Of a DNA stretch of 40,784 nt, positions 8,130 to 15,774 are shown one piece after another. The stretch lies in contig NZ_JQCF01000022.1 in NCBI RefSeq assembly GCF_001438805.1, positions 1-40,784 of the forward strand. Reading direction: 5' to 3'. The position numbers and the translations under genes were made by a program. The notes under the pieces are model-generated. The model did not search any database. It saw nothing but the letters and a program-made list of their open reading frames with translations, and was not told the origin of the DNA. Every line of letters begins with the position of its first letter. Position 1 is the first letter of the stretch. Source of the stretch: Companilactobacillus kimchiensis (GTDB lineage Bacteria > Bacillota > Bacilli > Lactobacillales > Lactobacillaceae).

Positions 8130-8153
8130 AAAGCAAGGCTTTCGCCTTACTTT
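8130..8153 (-). terminator. Terminator of the 81-residue membrane protein gene
   Basis: Stem of ten positions (8130-8139 with 8144-8153, one mismatch) with a TTTC/GAAA loop and a T run on the minus strand, starting 8 bases past the stop codon. Confidence 0.75.
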
Positions 8154-8160
8154 GGTTTTA

Positions 8161-8406
8161 TCAATTATTAAAAAATTGTGAAATGACTAAGAAAACTATC
8201 CCACCAACAATTACTCCGATTCCAATGATGAGATAATTCCATAACCCCAGAACACCCAATAGTATTAAAACAATTCCGATGATTGGATGATGTAATAAGG
8301 CAATCCCAGTTTTAATGAATAACCAAATAATAACTAAAATTGCCACCCCAATTGCTATCAATACAGGTGCAGTACTACTAGAATTGGCTGCCATTAATGT
8401 GAGCAT
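8161..8406 (-). CDS. Small hydrophobic membrane protein, unknown function
   Basis: The 81-residue product begins with MLTLMAANSSS and consists of roughly two to three membrane segments: about 14-34, 41-56 and 58-77. The short hydrophilic linker contains LLHHPI. I recognise no family. Start is well supported by AAAGGAGG 8 bases upstream. It is transcribed alone, away from the divergent PAP2 phosphatase gene, and ends in its own terminator. Confidence 0.75.
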   Translation of the reverse strand: MLTLMAANSSSTAPVLIAIGVAILVIIWLFIKTGIALLHHPIIGIVLILLGVLGLWNYLIIGIGVIVGGIVFLVISQFFNN

Positions 8407-8500
8407 TTTAAGCCTCCTTTTTGTAAATTTGATTATATCATTAAAGCAATCCAGGAGTTAATTATTTTGTGTAATTAAATATCTTTTAAGTTTTCATATA

Positions 8501-8513
8501 ATTTACTGTAAAT
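8501..8513. promoter_or_regulatory. 13-bp palindrome upstream of the PAP2 gene
   Basis: ATTTACTGTAAAT is a perfect palindrome around a central T. It lies 84 bases upstream of the phosphatase start in the divergent intergenic region. The TTTAC and GTAAA arms resemble the TTTACA motif of the phosphate boxes, but there is no 11-bp repetition, so the bound factor is not identified. Confidence 0.35.
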
Positions 8514-8596
8514 GTTATAAAAATAATATTACAATCAATGCTTAGAGTAAATGATAAGAATTGATCTTATTGTTTTTTATTCAAAGGAGTTTAATT

Positions 8597-9265
8597 TTGA
8601 TATTTAAACAAAATAATCATAGAAAATGGCTCTCTATCGCTTATGTTCTTGCTTTCTTTCTATTAGAGCTAATGATAATAACTAATAATTCATTAATTTT
8701 AGGAATTGATCATTCAATTCAAAATAGTCTTGGCAACCTTGTATCCCCTGTTAATACCAGGATATTTTCAACCATCACTTCCCTTGGAAGTCCAATTATG
8801 GATGTTATCTATCTGGTTATCATTATGTTAGTTCTTTTTCTAAATGGCAAAAAAGACTCTAGCATATGGATTGGCTTTATTCTACTTAGTGGGAATATTA
8901 TTTCTTTCCTAGTCAAAATCACCGTTAGAAGACAACGCCCCTTAGGAAAGATAATCCCTGCTTCAGGATACAGTTTCCCTAGTGGACACGTTTTTGGAAC
9001 TACCTTAGTCATTCTAACCTTGATATTTCTAGTCCTACCTTATCTAAAAAGCCAAGCTACTAGAAAAACAATCACTTTTTTATTAATCGTCTGGTTGATC
9101 ATAGTCGCTATTTCTCGAGTTTACTTACATGGACATTTTCCTAGTGATGTTATAGGTAGTGCCTTACTAGCCGGTGCTTGGTGGGAGTGTTGCGAACTAT
9201 TGTATTTCAGATATTATAAAACCATCGCTAATGTACTTAAATTAAATACACATACTAATAAATAA
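8597..9265 (+). CDS. PAP2-superfamily membrane phosphatase
   Basis: Membrane-bound phosphatase acting on lipid phosphates or pyrophosphates such as undecaprenyl pyrophosphate or phosphatidylglycerol phosphate. The three catalytic motifs are complete: KITVRRQRP at 107-115 (KX6RP), PSGH at 128-131 and SRVYLHGHFPSD at 173-184 (SRX5H plus Asp). Six hydrophobic segments are seen in 222 residues. I choose the TTG at 8597 because AAAGGAG lies 7-13 bases upstream; the longer frame from 8561 spans this ribosome binding site. The exact lipid substrate cannot be told from sequence. It is transcribed alone and ends at a bidirectional terminator. Confidence 0.88.
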   Translation: MIFKQNNHRKWLSIAYVLAFFLLELMIITNNSLILGIDHSIQNSLGNLVSPVNTRIFSTITSLGSPIMDVIYLVIIMLVLFLNGKKDSSIWIGFILLSGNIISFLVKITVRRQRPLGKIIPASGYSFPSGHVFGTTLVILTLIFLVLPYLKSQATRKTITFLLIVWLIIVAISRVYLHGHFPSDVIGSALLAGAWWECCELLYFRYYKTIANVLKLNTHTNK

Positions 9266-9310
9266 ACAAAAAACAATCGGCGTAATAATCTGCCGATTGT
9301 TTTTTTGTTT
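9264..9310. terminator. Bidirectional terminator between the PAP2 gene and phnW
   Basis: An 18-bp stem (9264-9281 with 9292-9310) carries an A tract on one side and a T tract on the other. It serves the PAP2 gene on the plus strand and the phn operon on the minus strand. Confidence 0.85.
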
Positions 9311-10397
9311 ACTTCATAATTTCTTTGATGGCAATAAGTAATTTAGTGATATCCTCATCATAAACTTCTCCAATATTACCAATTCTAAAGGTTGGTACTT
9401 GAGAAATTTTACCTGGATAAATCACAAAGCCATCACCTTTTAATTCGTGATAAAATTCATTAAAATCAAATTCAGCGGTTGGATAAATAAATGAGGTGAT
9501 AATAGGTGATTGATATTTTTCATCAATTAAAACCTTAAATCCCAACTCTTCCATTCCCGTTGCCAAATGTTTTTGATTATTCACGTAACGTTGATGGCGA
9601 GCTTCAACCCCACCTTCCTCTTTCAACTCTTTAAGAGCTTCATAGAAAGCATGTACCACATGGGTTGGTGAAGTAAATCTCCACTTGCCATTGTTACGTT
9701 CCATCTCTGCATATTGATCATACAAATCAAGTGACAAAGTTCTTGCCAGACCCTTTGTAGCTTCAAGAACAGTTTTTCTAGCAATCACAAATGAAAAACC
9801 GGGAACACCTTGAATACATTTATTAGAACTGCTAATTAGATAATCGATTTTATCTTCTTTAACATTAATTGGAACACCACCAAAACTACTCATAGCATCA
9901 ACAATTGTTACGATTCCATGTGCACTAACATACGGAATAATTTCATCAATTGGGTTAATAATACCAGTCGTCGTTTCACAATGAATCATAGCAAAGTGAG
10001 TAATATCAGGATACTTATCTAAATATTCCTTCACTAGTTCCAAGGTAATTGGTGCTCTTTCATCAACTACTAAATCTACATGATCAATCCCATAAATATC
10101 AGCCATTTCACTGATACGTTTTCCGTAGGCTCCATTGATTCCAATCAACAATTTATCATCAGCAGATACAGTTGAACTAATAACTGATTCTACCCCATAA
10201 GTGCCACTACCTTGAATTGGTACTGCTGTATATTCATCGCTTGATACCTTGGCAACTTCTAATAATGAATGACGGAATGATTGAGTGATCTTCTTATAAT
10301 CATCGTCCCAAGTACAATAATCAAAGTCCATTGCTTTTTTTACTGTTTCACTAGTTGTCAAAGGACCAGGTGTTAAGAGTAAGTATTTTTCTACCAT
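9309..10397 (-). CDS. phnW: 2-aminoethylphosphonate-pyruvate transaminase
   Basis: Transfers the amino group of 2-aminoethylphosphonate to pyruvate, giving phosphonoacetaldehyde and alanine. The 362-residue protein is a class V PLP aminotransferase: LTPGPLTTSETVKKAM at the N-terminus, GSGTYGVE near 63-70, VDAMSSFGG with Asp168 stacking on the cofactor, and the Schiff-base Lys193 in SNKCIQGVPGFSF. These are characteristic of PhnW rather than serine or alanine-glyoxylate aminotransferases, and the adjacent phnX confirms it. The start overlaps the 3' end of phnX by 7 bases, and only a weak ribosome binding site is present, so translation is probably coupled. Last gene of the phn operon. Confidence 0.94.
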   Translation of the reverse strand: MVEKYLLLTPGPLTTSETVKKAMDFDYCTWDDDYKKITQSFRHSLLEVAKVSSDEYTAVPIQGSGTYGVESVISSTVSADDKLLIGINGAYGKRISEMADIYGIDHVDLVVDERAPITLELVKEYLDKYPDITHFAMIHCETTTGIINPIDEIIPYVSAHGIVTIVDAMSSFGGVPINVKEDKIDYLISSSNKCIQGVPGFSFVIARKTVLEATKGLARTLSLDLYDQYAEMERNNGKWRFTSPTHVVHAFYEALKELKEEGGVEARHQRYVNNQKHLATGMEELGFKVLIDEKYQSPIITSFIYPTAEFDFNEFYHELKGDGFVIYPGKISQVPTFRIGNIGEVYDEDITKLLIAIKEIMK

Positions 10398-11185
10398 TTT
10401 TTATCCATCGATTCATTTAAGTATTCAATAATTTGAACTAAATCAAATATACTGTCAATTACAAAATCAGCATTTACTGCTTCAAACTTACGTTTTACCT
10501 CATTGCGTTTAGCAATCTGTTCTTCGTTATCCAATTCATCAAATTCAACCTGTGATAATCCCAGCAAACTGCTACCTTCGACTATCCCAACTGTTTTAAC
10601 GCCAGCATTTTGACCTTCTTCGATATCAACCAAAGTATCTCCAATTTTGATGATATTTCTAGGATCACTAATATTGAATTCTCGCATGATTAATTGGATC
10701 ATAGCTGGGGATGGACGACCTAAGCCATTAACATCTTCTGATGTAACAACTAAATCTGGAGCATAGCCATCTTCTGCAGCCTTATCTTTAACAATTTTCA
10801 TCATTTCTGCAGTATATCCAGTAGTGGTGGCAACTTTGATTCCATATTCTTTAAGATAATTAAATGTTTTTAATACCCCGGATTTTAACTCTGTATACTC
10901 TTTTAAATAATGAAGTAAAGATTGTTGAAAATCGGCATAGATTTTTTTTCTATCATTATTATTGGGCAATTCAGAATACTTTTGTTCCCATTGCTTTTTA
11001 ACATCCTCAAGCTCTAAGATTCTACCAACATGGTCCCATTTTGCCATACCCATATCTTGACGAATATCTTCATCACTCAACTCAATACCGGCATTCTTGA
11101 ACGCCTTTTTAAATGCGATAACTGGTGCCAAACTTCCATAATCAACGGTCGTTCCGGCCCAATCAAAAATAACTGCTTCAATCAT
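10391..11185 (-). CDS. phnX: Phosphonoacetaldehyde hydrolase (phosphonatase)
   Basis: Hydrolyses the carbon-phosphorus bond of phosphonoacetaldehyde, releasing acetaldehyde and phosphate. It is a HAD enzyme of 264 residues with nucleophile Asp8 in FDWAGTTVDYG. The phosphonatase-specific Schiff-base lysine is Lys49 in MGMAKWDHV, and TTTGYTAEMM and KIGDTLVDIEEG supply motifs II to IV. Start ATG at 11185 has AGGGAG upstream. It lies between the transporter genes and phnW, and together they make a complete 2-aminoethylphosphonate degradation pathway. Confidence 0.95.
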   Translation of the reverse strand: MIEAVIFDWAGTTVDYGSLAPVIAFKKAFKNAGIELSDEDIRQDMGMAKWDHVGRILELEDVKKQWEQKYSELPNNNDRKKIYADFQQSLLHYLKEYTELKSGVLKTFNYLKEYGIKVATTTGYTAEMMKIVKDKAAEDGYAPDLVVTSEDVNGLGRPSPAMIQLIMREFNISDPRNIIKIGDTLVDIEEGQNAGVKTVGIVEGSSLLGLSQVEFDELDNEEQIAKRNEVKRKFEAVNADFVIDSIFDLVQIIEYLNESMDKKW

Positions 11186-11206
11186 AAAATTTTCTCCCTA
11201 ACTAAC

Positions 11207-12055
11207 TTAACGGCTCAAATAGAAACGTCTTATTTTGACCGCAATAAACTCAAGTACAAATGTTACTAAAACAACCATATAAACGATAAAACCAGTTTCA
11301 TGGAAATCAAAACTCATCCCACTGGCAACAAACAGTTGATAACCAATACCACCTGCACCGGCGGCAGCACCAACAGCAATGGCATTTGCAAAGTTAATTT
11401 CTAAACGAATGAAAGTCCAAGAAACGAACGATGCTACGATAGTTGGCCAAATAGCTTGAAAGACAATTACCCAAAATTTTGCTCCGGTAACCTTCAATGA
11501 TTCAATAGTTGATTCATCAATACCTTCGATACTCTCTGAATATGCTTTTGTCAGATAAGCCACACTGTGAAAACTCAAACCTAGAATTGCCGCAGTTGTT
11601 CCTAGTCCACAGACAATTGAGAAAATCAGTGCCCAGATAATTGTTGGAATTGCTCTGACGACAGCCATAATCACTCTAATACTTGCACCCAGGTAAGCAT
11701 TAGTTAGATTTTTTGAGGCTAGAACAGCAAACAAAAATCCGAAAACAGCTCCAATAATTGTCGTTAATATGGAAAGAATCACACTACTACCTAATGCTTG
11801 CAGTAATAGTGGTAACCCATCAGTTCCTGCATTAGGCTGTAAAAACATTTGATTCATAGTTGTCATCAATTCTTTAATAGCAACATTTATTTGTACTCCG
11901 GCAGTATCCAAATGTGTCAAAGTATAACCAGTAATTAAAACTAAACTAGCAAAAACCACGATGATCATTGTTCTAGAAAGACTTTTCTCATGTAATTTAA
12001 TCTCAGGAGACTTAGGTGTCTTAGGTTGTTGAAGTACGCTTTCGCTATCTGTCAT
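11207..12055 (-). CDS. phnE: Phosphonate ABC transporter permease, second PhnE
   Basis: Membrane subunit of the phosphonate importer, 282 residues. After a hydrophilic N-terminus of about 25 residues there are about six membrane segments and the permease EAA-type loop ESLKVTGAKFWVIVFQAIWP. IRLEINFANAIAVGAAAGAGGIG is typical of PhnE C-terminal parts. Its start overlaps the end of the first phnE by 4 bases, with GGAAGGTG as ribosome binding site. The two permeases probably form a heterodimer. Confidence 0.92.
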   Translation of the reverse strand: MTDSESVLQQPKTPKSPEIKLHEKSLSRTMIIVVFASLVLITGYTLTHLDTAGVQINVAIKELMTTMNQMFLQPNAGTDGLPLLLQALGSSVILSILTTIIGAVFGFLFAVLASKNLTNAYLGASIRVIMAVVRAIPTIIWALIFSIVCGLGTTAAILGLSFHSVAYLTKAYSESIEGIDESTIESLKVTGAKFWVIVFQAIWPTIVASFVSWTFIRLEINFANAIAVGAAAGAGGIGYQLFVASGMSFDFHETGFIVYMVVLVTFVLEFIAVKIRRFYLSR

Positions 12056-12843
12056 AGGATCACCTTCCTAATTTGATTTGAAATAATTTCTAGTGCAATA
12101 ACTACGAAGATAATTGCTAATACTGTCATTCCTGCTGCATCAAATCTGAAACTCTTATAGTAAATATCAAAAATAAATCCAATTCCTGTACCAGTAAGAA
12201 TCCCAACCAAAGTCGCATCACGGACATTATTTTCAATCATATAGAGAATCCAACTAAGAATACTAGGTAAAATTTGTGGCAAAACTGCTTGGAAAATAAC
12301 TTGAAAATAACTCGCACCAGTAGCCTTCAAAGCCAACATAGTTTCGCTTGCTTCATCTTCGATAATTTCCATAAAAGCCCGAATCAAGTAACCTATTGAC
12401 ATTAAAAGTAATGCCAAGAATCCCGTGAAATCACTCTGTTTAAATGAAAACAATAAAATCATAGACCATGCAACTAAAGGAATGTTTCTAAAAAATGAAG
12501 CAATTCCACGGACAATTGTCTGGACAAAACCATTTATGCCTGTCACTTTTGATCCTAGTAAGGCTACAAAAATCGAAATAATGGCTGCCACTACTGTTGA
12601 GGCAATAGCTAATAGCACTGTTTGAATCAACTTTTGTAAAATTCTTGGTAAATATTCCATCGTATTAGCATTGGGCCTGAAATTAACCCCTAACCATGCA
12701 AAAGCCTTTGGTATAGCTAATAATCCATTCAAATTATCAAAATTTAAAATCCAACTACCGAATACATAGATACCGCCAATAATTGCGATAATTGCTGTCT
12801 GATGCCATCCTTTGCGTGATAAATACTTTACAGGAGATTGCAT
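12052..12843 (-). CDS. phnE: Phosphonate ABC transporter permease, first PhnE
   Basis: Membrane subunit of the phosphonate importer, 263 residues, with about six membrane segments. The EAA-type coupling loop is ETMLALKATGASYFQVIFQA, and MIENNVRDATLVGILTGTGIG matches the PhnE C-terminal signature. It overlaps the phnC stop by one base and the next phnE by four, so the three genes are translated as a coupled unit. AAGGAG precedes the start. Confidence 0.92.
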   Translation of the reverse strand: MQSPVKYLSRKGWHQTAIIAIIGGIYVFGSWILNFDNLNGLLAIPKAFAWLGVNFRPNANTMEYLPRILQKLIQTVLLAIASTVVAAIISIFVALLGSKVTGINGFVQTIVRGIASFFRNIPLVAWSMILLFSFKQSDFTGFLALLLMSIGYLIRAFMEIIEDEASETMLALKATGASYFQVIFQAVLPQILPSILSWILYMIENNVRDATLVGILTGTGIGFIFDIYYKSFRFDAAGMTVLAIIFVVIALEIISNQIRKVIL

Positions 12844-13598
12844 TATTCAAGCTCCTTTGTAATATCTTGATCATAAAGGGTCTTCAAAATATCTTCTGAC
12901 AACATATCAGCATTTTCATCAAAAACTAAATGTCCCTTACGAATACCAATAATTTGGTCAGCATATTTTTTTGCCATATTAATTTGATGTAAATTGGCAA
13001 TACAGATCAGATTGTATTCTTCAGTCAAGTCTTTCAGTAATTCCATTACATTTTGAGCTGAAGCTGGATCAAGTGAAGCAATTGGTTCATCACATAAAAT
13101 AACTTTAGGGTGTTGAATTAAAGAACGTGCAATCCCAACCCGTTGCTTTTGACCACCACTCAGTTCAGAACATCTTTGTAAGGCAAAGTTTTCTAAACCA
13201 ACTTTCTTTAATAGTGACATAGCTTCTTCTTTTTCTGCTTGAGTATATCTACCAAAAACACCAGCTAAAGTGGATTTATAACCTAAACGACCATGTAAAA
13301 CATTTTCAATCACAGTTAAACGTTCCACCAAATTGTAATTTTGGAAAACCATTCCAATTTGACGACGGTATTTTCGTAACTCAGTTTTATTAGCCGTTCT
13401 AATATCATGACCATCCAGAAGAATTTGACCACCATCATCTTTGATCAATTGATTCAAACTTCTTAAAATAGTAGTTTTACCAGCACCAGATGGACCGATA
13501 ATGGCAACAAATGTTCCTGGTTTAATATCAAAGGAAATATCCGTTAATGCCGGTTTATCTTTTTCGTAACTTTTTTCTAAACTCTTAACCTCTAACAT
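12843..13598 (-). CDS. phnC: Phosphonate ABC transporter ATPase
   Basis: ATPase of the phosphonate importer, 251 residues. Walker A is GPSGAGKTT near residue 35, the Q-loop region is GMVFQNYNLVERLTVIENVLHGRLG, the signature is LSGGQKQRVGIARSL, and Walker B is VILCDEPIASLD. The insertion between Q-loop and signature is typical of PhnC. Start ATG has AGAGGTAG upstream. It lies 12 bases after phnD. Confidence 0.94.
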   Translation of the reverse strand: MLEVKSLEKSYEKDKPALTDISFDIKPGTFVAIIGPSGAGKTTILRSLNQLIKDDGGQILLDGHDIRTANKTELRKYRRQIGMVFQNYNLVERLTVIENVLHGRLGYKSTLAGVFGRYTQAEKEEAMSLLKKVGLENFALQRCSELSGGQKQRVGIARSLIQHPKVILCDEPIASLDPASAQNVMELLKDLTEEYNLICIANLHQINMAKKYADQIIGIRKGHLVFDENADMLSEDILKTLYDQDITKELE

Positions 13599-13610
13599 AA
13601 GCTACCTCTT

Positions 13611-14654
13611 TTATTTACCAACAAGTTCATGAGTAGGTTTGTACCATGCATCGTCAACCTTTAGAAGAATTGTCTTATCACTCTTCTTTTGCCATAATGT
13701 AGGAGTTTTACTCTTTCCATCAGAGAATAGGTTTTTGTTTTCTGTAATTTCTTTTGAAGTAAAACGTTTAGTAATTGCATCGGTATCTTTTTTACTTAGA
13801 GCTTTGGTATTAACTACGAAAGGTCCATTTTGTACAGGTAATACTGAAATATTTACTAATTGCTTGCCTTTAAATTCAGCAAATGGTGCGTCGGCATCAT
13901 CTCGAACTGTAAATGTTGAACCAACCTTGTCATAACTACCTTCAGTAACCTTTAAGAATGGTGTTAGATCTCCATCATCAAAGGCTGCAACATCAACGTC
14001 ACCCTTTAATAAGTTAATTGCTGAACCTGGGTGAGTACTACCATAAAGAACTTTGCTAAAGAATTTTCCACCTTCTGATAGTTCATCTTTATTCTTTAAT
14101 TTGAAGTGTTTTTGAATTTCATCTGTTGGTACGGCAAATCCTGATGTTGAACTAGTTGAAACGAATGAGGCCTTTTCACCTTTGATCTTGTCAATGTTAT
14201 ACTTACCGTCTTTTTTATATTGATCGGCCTTATCCTTTGGAACCATTAGATATGAACGGTAACTAGCACCTTTAGTTGTACCTTCGGGACCTGATTGAAG
14301 AAGTAAAGGTTCTACCTTGGCATTTTGAGCGTGTGCTTGAATGTATCCATCAGCACCCATGAAAGCAAGTTGTGCCTTACCTGATGCAATTGCTTCAATA
14401 GCTACGTTGTAATCTGTAGTTGTTTGAATATTAACTTTCTTACCAGTTGCCTTGTGTAATTCATCCTGTAAAGCCTTACGTGATGCAGTAAAGTTCTTTG
14501 CGGATTCATTTGGATAGAAAACCATTGTAATTTCCTTATCACTGGCACTACCTGGTTTTTCAGATGCTGAACTCTTTGATGAGCAACCTGCTAGAACTCC
14601 CGTAAGTAACAAAAATACCCCTAGAAAAGCGGTTAATAATCGCCCTTTTTTCAT
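13611..14654 (-). CDS. phnD: Phosphonate-binding lipoprotein PhnD
   Basis: Extracellular binding protein for phosphonates, 347 residues, anchored by a lipoprotein signal with lipobox LAGC and Cys24. The mature part begins with a Ser-rich linker followed by EITMVFYPNESAKNF, the PhnD ligand-loop region, and later contains FMGADGYIQAHAQN, STSSTSGFAVPTDEI and STHPGSAINLLKGDVDVAAFDD, all standard for PhnD-type proteins. As the two downstream catabolic genes are specific for 2-aminoethylphosphonate, that is the likely ligand. GGGAG precedes the start. First gene of the six-gene phn operon, with phosphate-box-like repeats upstream. Confidence 0.94.
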   Translation of the reverse strand: MKKGRLLTAFLGVFLLLTGVLAGCSSKSSASEKPGSASDKEITMVFYPNESAKNFTASRKALQDELHKATGKKVNIQTTTDYNVAIEAIASGKAQLAFMGADGYIQAHAQNAKVEPLLLQSGPEGTTKGASYRSYLMVPKDKADQYKKDGKYNIDKIKGEKASFVSTSSTSGFAVPTDEIQKHFKLKNKDELSEGGKFFSKVLYGSTHPGSAINLLKGDVDVAAFDDGDLTPFLKVTEGSYDKVGSTFTVRDDADAPFAEFKGKQLVNISVLPVQNGPFVVNTKALSKKDTDAITKRFTSKEITENKNLFSDGKSKTPTLWQKKSDKTILLKVDDAWYKPTHELVGK

Positions 14655-14709
14655 AAATAACTCCCAACTTTCTCTGTTTTATTTGAACAATCTTAGAGTA
14701 ACAAAGGAA

Positions 14710-14737
14710 TGTAAATTAATTATTTATTTTCTGTAAA
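14710..14737 (-). promoter_or_regulatory. Candidate PhoP boxes upstream of phnD
   Basis: Read on the minus strand, TTTACA occurs at 14737-14732 and again at 14715-14710, exactly 22 bp apart, with a weaker TAAATA at 14726-14721 in the middle position. This gives an 11-bp period pointing toward phnD. TAAGAT at 14695-14690 is a possible -10 element. Interpretation as a phosphate-starvation activator site rests on the match with the array upstream of pstS. Confidence 0.55.
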
Positions 14738-14753
14738 ATAATCAATTATAACT

Positions 14754-14781
14754 TTTACACTATTTATACAAATTTTATACA
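14754..14781 (+). promoter_or_regulatory. Candidate PhoP box array upstream of the aldo/keto reductase gene
   Basis: TTTACA at 14754-14759, TATACA at 14765-14770 and TATACA at 14776-14781 repeat at exactly 11 bp, pointing toward the reductase. A consensus -10 TATAAT lies 22 bases further on, while no -35 match exists at the proper distance, which suits an activator-dependent promoter. Confidence 0.6.
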
Positions 14782-14803
14782 AATGGAGAGATGAACATTG
14801 GAC

Positions 14804-14809
14804 TATAAT
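14804..14809 (+). promoter_or_regulatory. -10 element of the aldo/keto reductase gene
   Basis: A perfect TATAAT, 30 bases upstream of the start codon and 17 bases before the AGGAGG at 14826-14831. Confidence 0.6.
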
Positions 14810-14838
14810 AGAAATGAAATCAAATAGGAGGTAACTTT

Positions 14839-15714
14839 ATGGCAACAAATATTCCTTATATTGAATTAGCAAACGGCGTTATGATTCCCCAAGTGGGACT
14901 AGGCGTTTTTAGAATGGATGATAGTCAAGTCGAGGATAGTGTTAAAGCAGCACTTAAGGCTGGATACAGACATATTGATACGGCTAGTTTTTATGACAAT
15001 GAAGCAGCTGTTGGTAAGGCATTGAAAGCATCTGGTATTGATCGTAAGTATCTTTTCATCACAACCAAGGTTTGGAATAATGTTCGTGGATACGATGAAA
15101 CAATTGCTCAATTTAATGATTCATTACAAAAATTAGGTTTAGATTACTTAGACCTTTATCTAATTCACTGGCCTGCTCCTGGATTCGAAGAGAATTGGCG
15201 TGCCATGGAGGACCTTTACAAAGACGGTAAAATTAGAGCTATTGGAGTTTCAAACTTTAAGGCTCATCACATCGAACAATTGATGAAAACTGCAACAATT
15301 GCTCCAATGGTCGACCAAATCGAAACACATCCATATCTACAGGAAACTGATTTACATGAATATCTTCAAACTAAGAACATTGCTCATGAATCATGGAGTC
15401 CACTTGGTGGTGGTTTGAACAAAGTCATCGACAATCCTGTTATCAAAGAAATTGCTGAAGCACACCAAAAAACACCAGCCCAAGTAGTTTTGCGCTGGCA
15501 CATTCAACGTGGTGAGATCATTATTCCTAAATCAATTCACGAGAGCCGTATTATTGAAAATATTGATTTATTCAATTATCACTTCGATTTAACTCTCGAA
15601 GAAATGGAACAAATTGCTAAATTGGATGCTGACAAGCGTGTCGGAGCAGACCCCGATGACGCAGCTTTTTTGGAGCATTCGACAACTTATACTAATCAAA
15701 ATAACGAAAAATAA
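14839..15714 (+). CDS. Aldo/keto reductase, divergent from the phn operon
   Basis: NAD(P)H-dependent aldehyde/ketone reductase of 291 residues. The catalytic tetrad is complete: Asp47 in HIDTASFYDNE, Tyr52, Lys77 in ITTKVWN and His110 in YLIHWP. The nucleotide-binding C-terminal part contains IIPKSIHESRI. Start ATG follows AGGAGG at an ideal distance. The gene shares its upstream region with phnD, and both sides carry 11-bp repeated TTTACA-like boxes. It may therefore reduce acetaldehyde released by PhnX, or phosphonoacetaldehyde itself; that is inference from context, as this family has broad substrate range (2,5-diketo-gluconate and methylglyoxal reductases are relatives). It ends at a bidirectional terminator. 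Confidence 0.9.
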   Translation: MATNIPYIELANGVMIPQVGLGVFRMDDSQVEDSVKAALKAGYRHIDTASFYDNEAAVGKALKASGIDRKYLFITTKVWNNVRGYDETIAQFNDSLQKLGLDYLDLYLIHWPAPGFEENWRAMEDLYKDGKIRAIGVSNFKAHHIEQLMKTATIAPMVDQIETHPYLQETDLHEYLQTKNIAHESWSPLGGGLNKVIDNPVIKEIAEAHQKTPAQVVLRWHIQRGEIIIPKSIHESRIIENIDLFNYHFDLTLEEMEQIAKLDADKRVGADPDDAAFLEHSTTYTNQNNEK

Positions 15715-15723
15715 TTTTAAACT

Positions 15724-15774
15724 AAAAACTTCATCAATCGGAAATTAACAATTCCAATTGATGAAGTTTTTTTT
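15724..15774. terminator. Bidirectional terminator between the reductase and aspartate kinase genes
   Basis: AAAACTTCATCAAT at 15725-15738 pairs with its complement at 15757-15770; an inner GGAA/TTCC pairing extends the stem. Eight T follow on the plus strand and an A/T tract on the minus strand. Confidence 0.85.
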
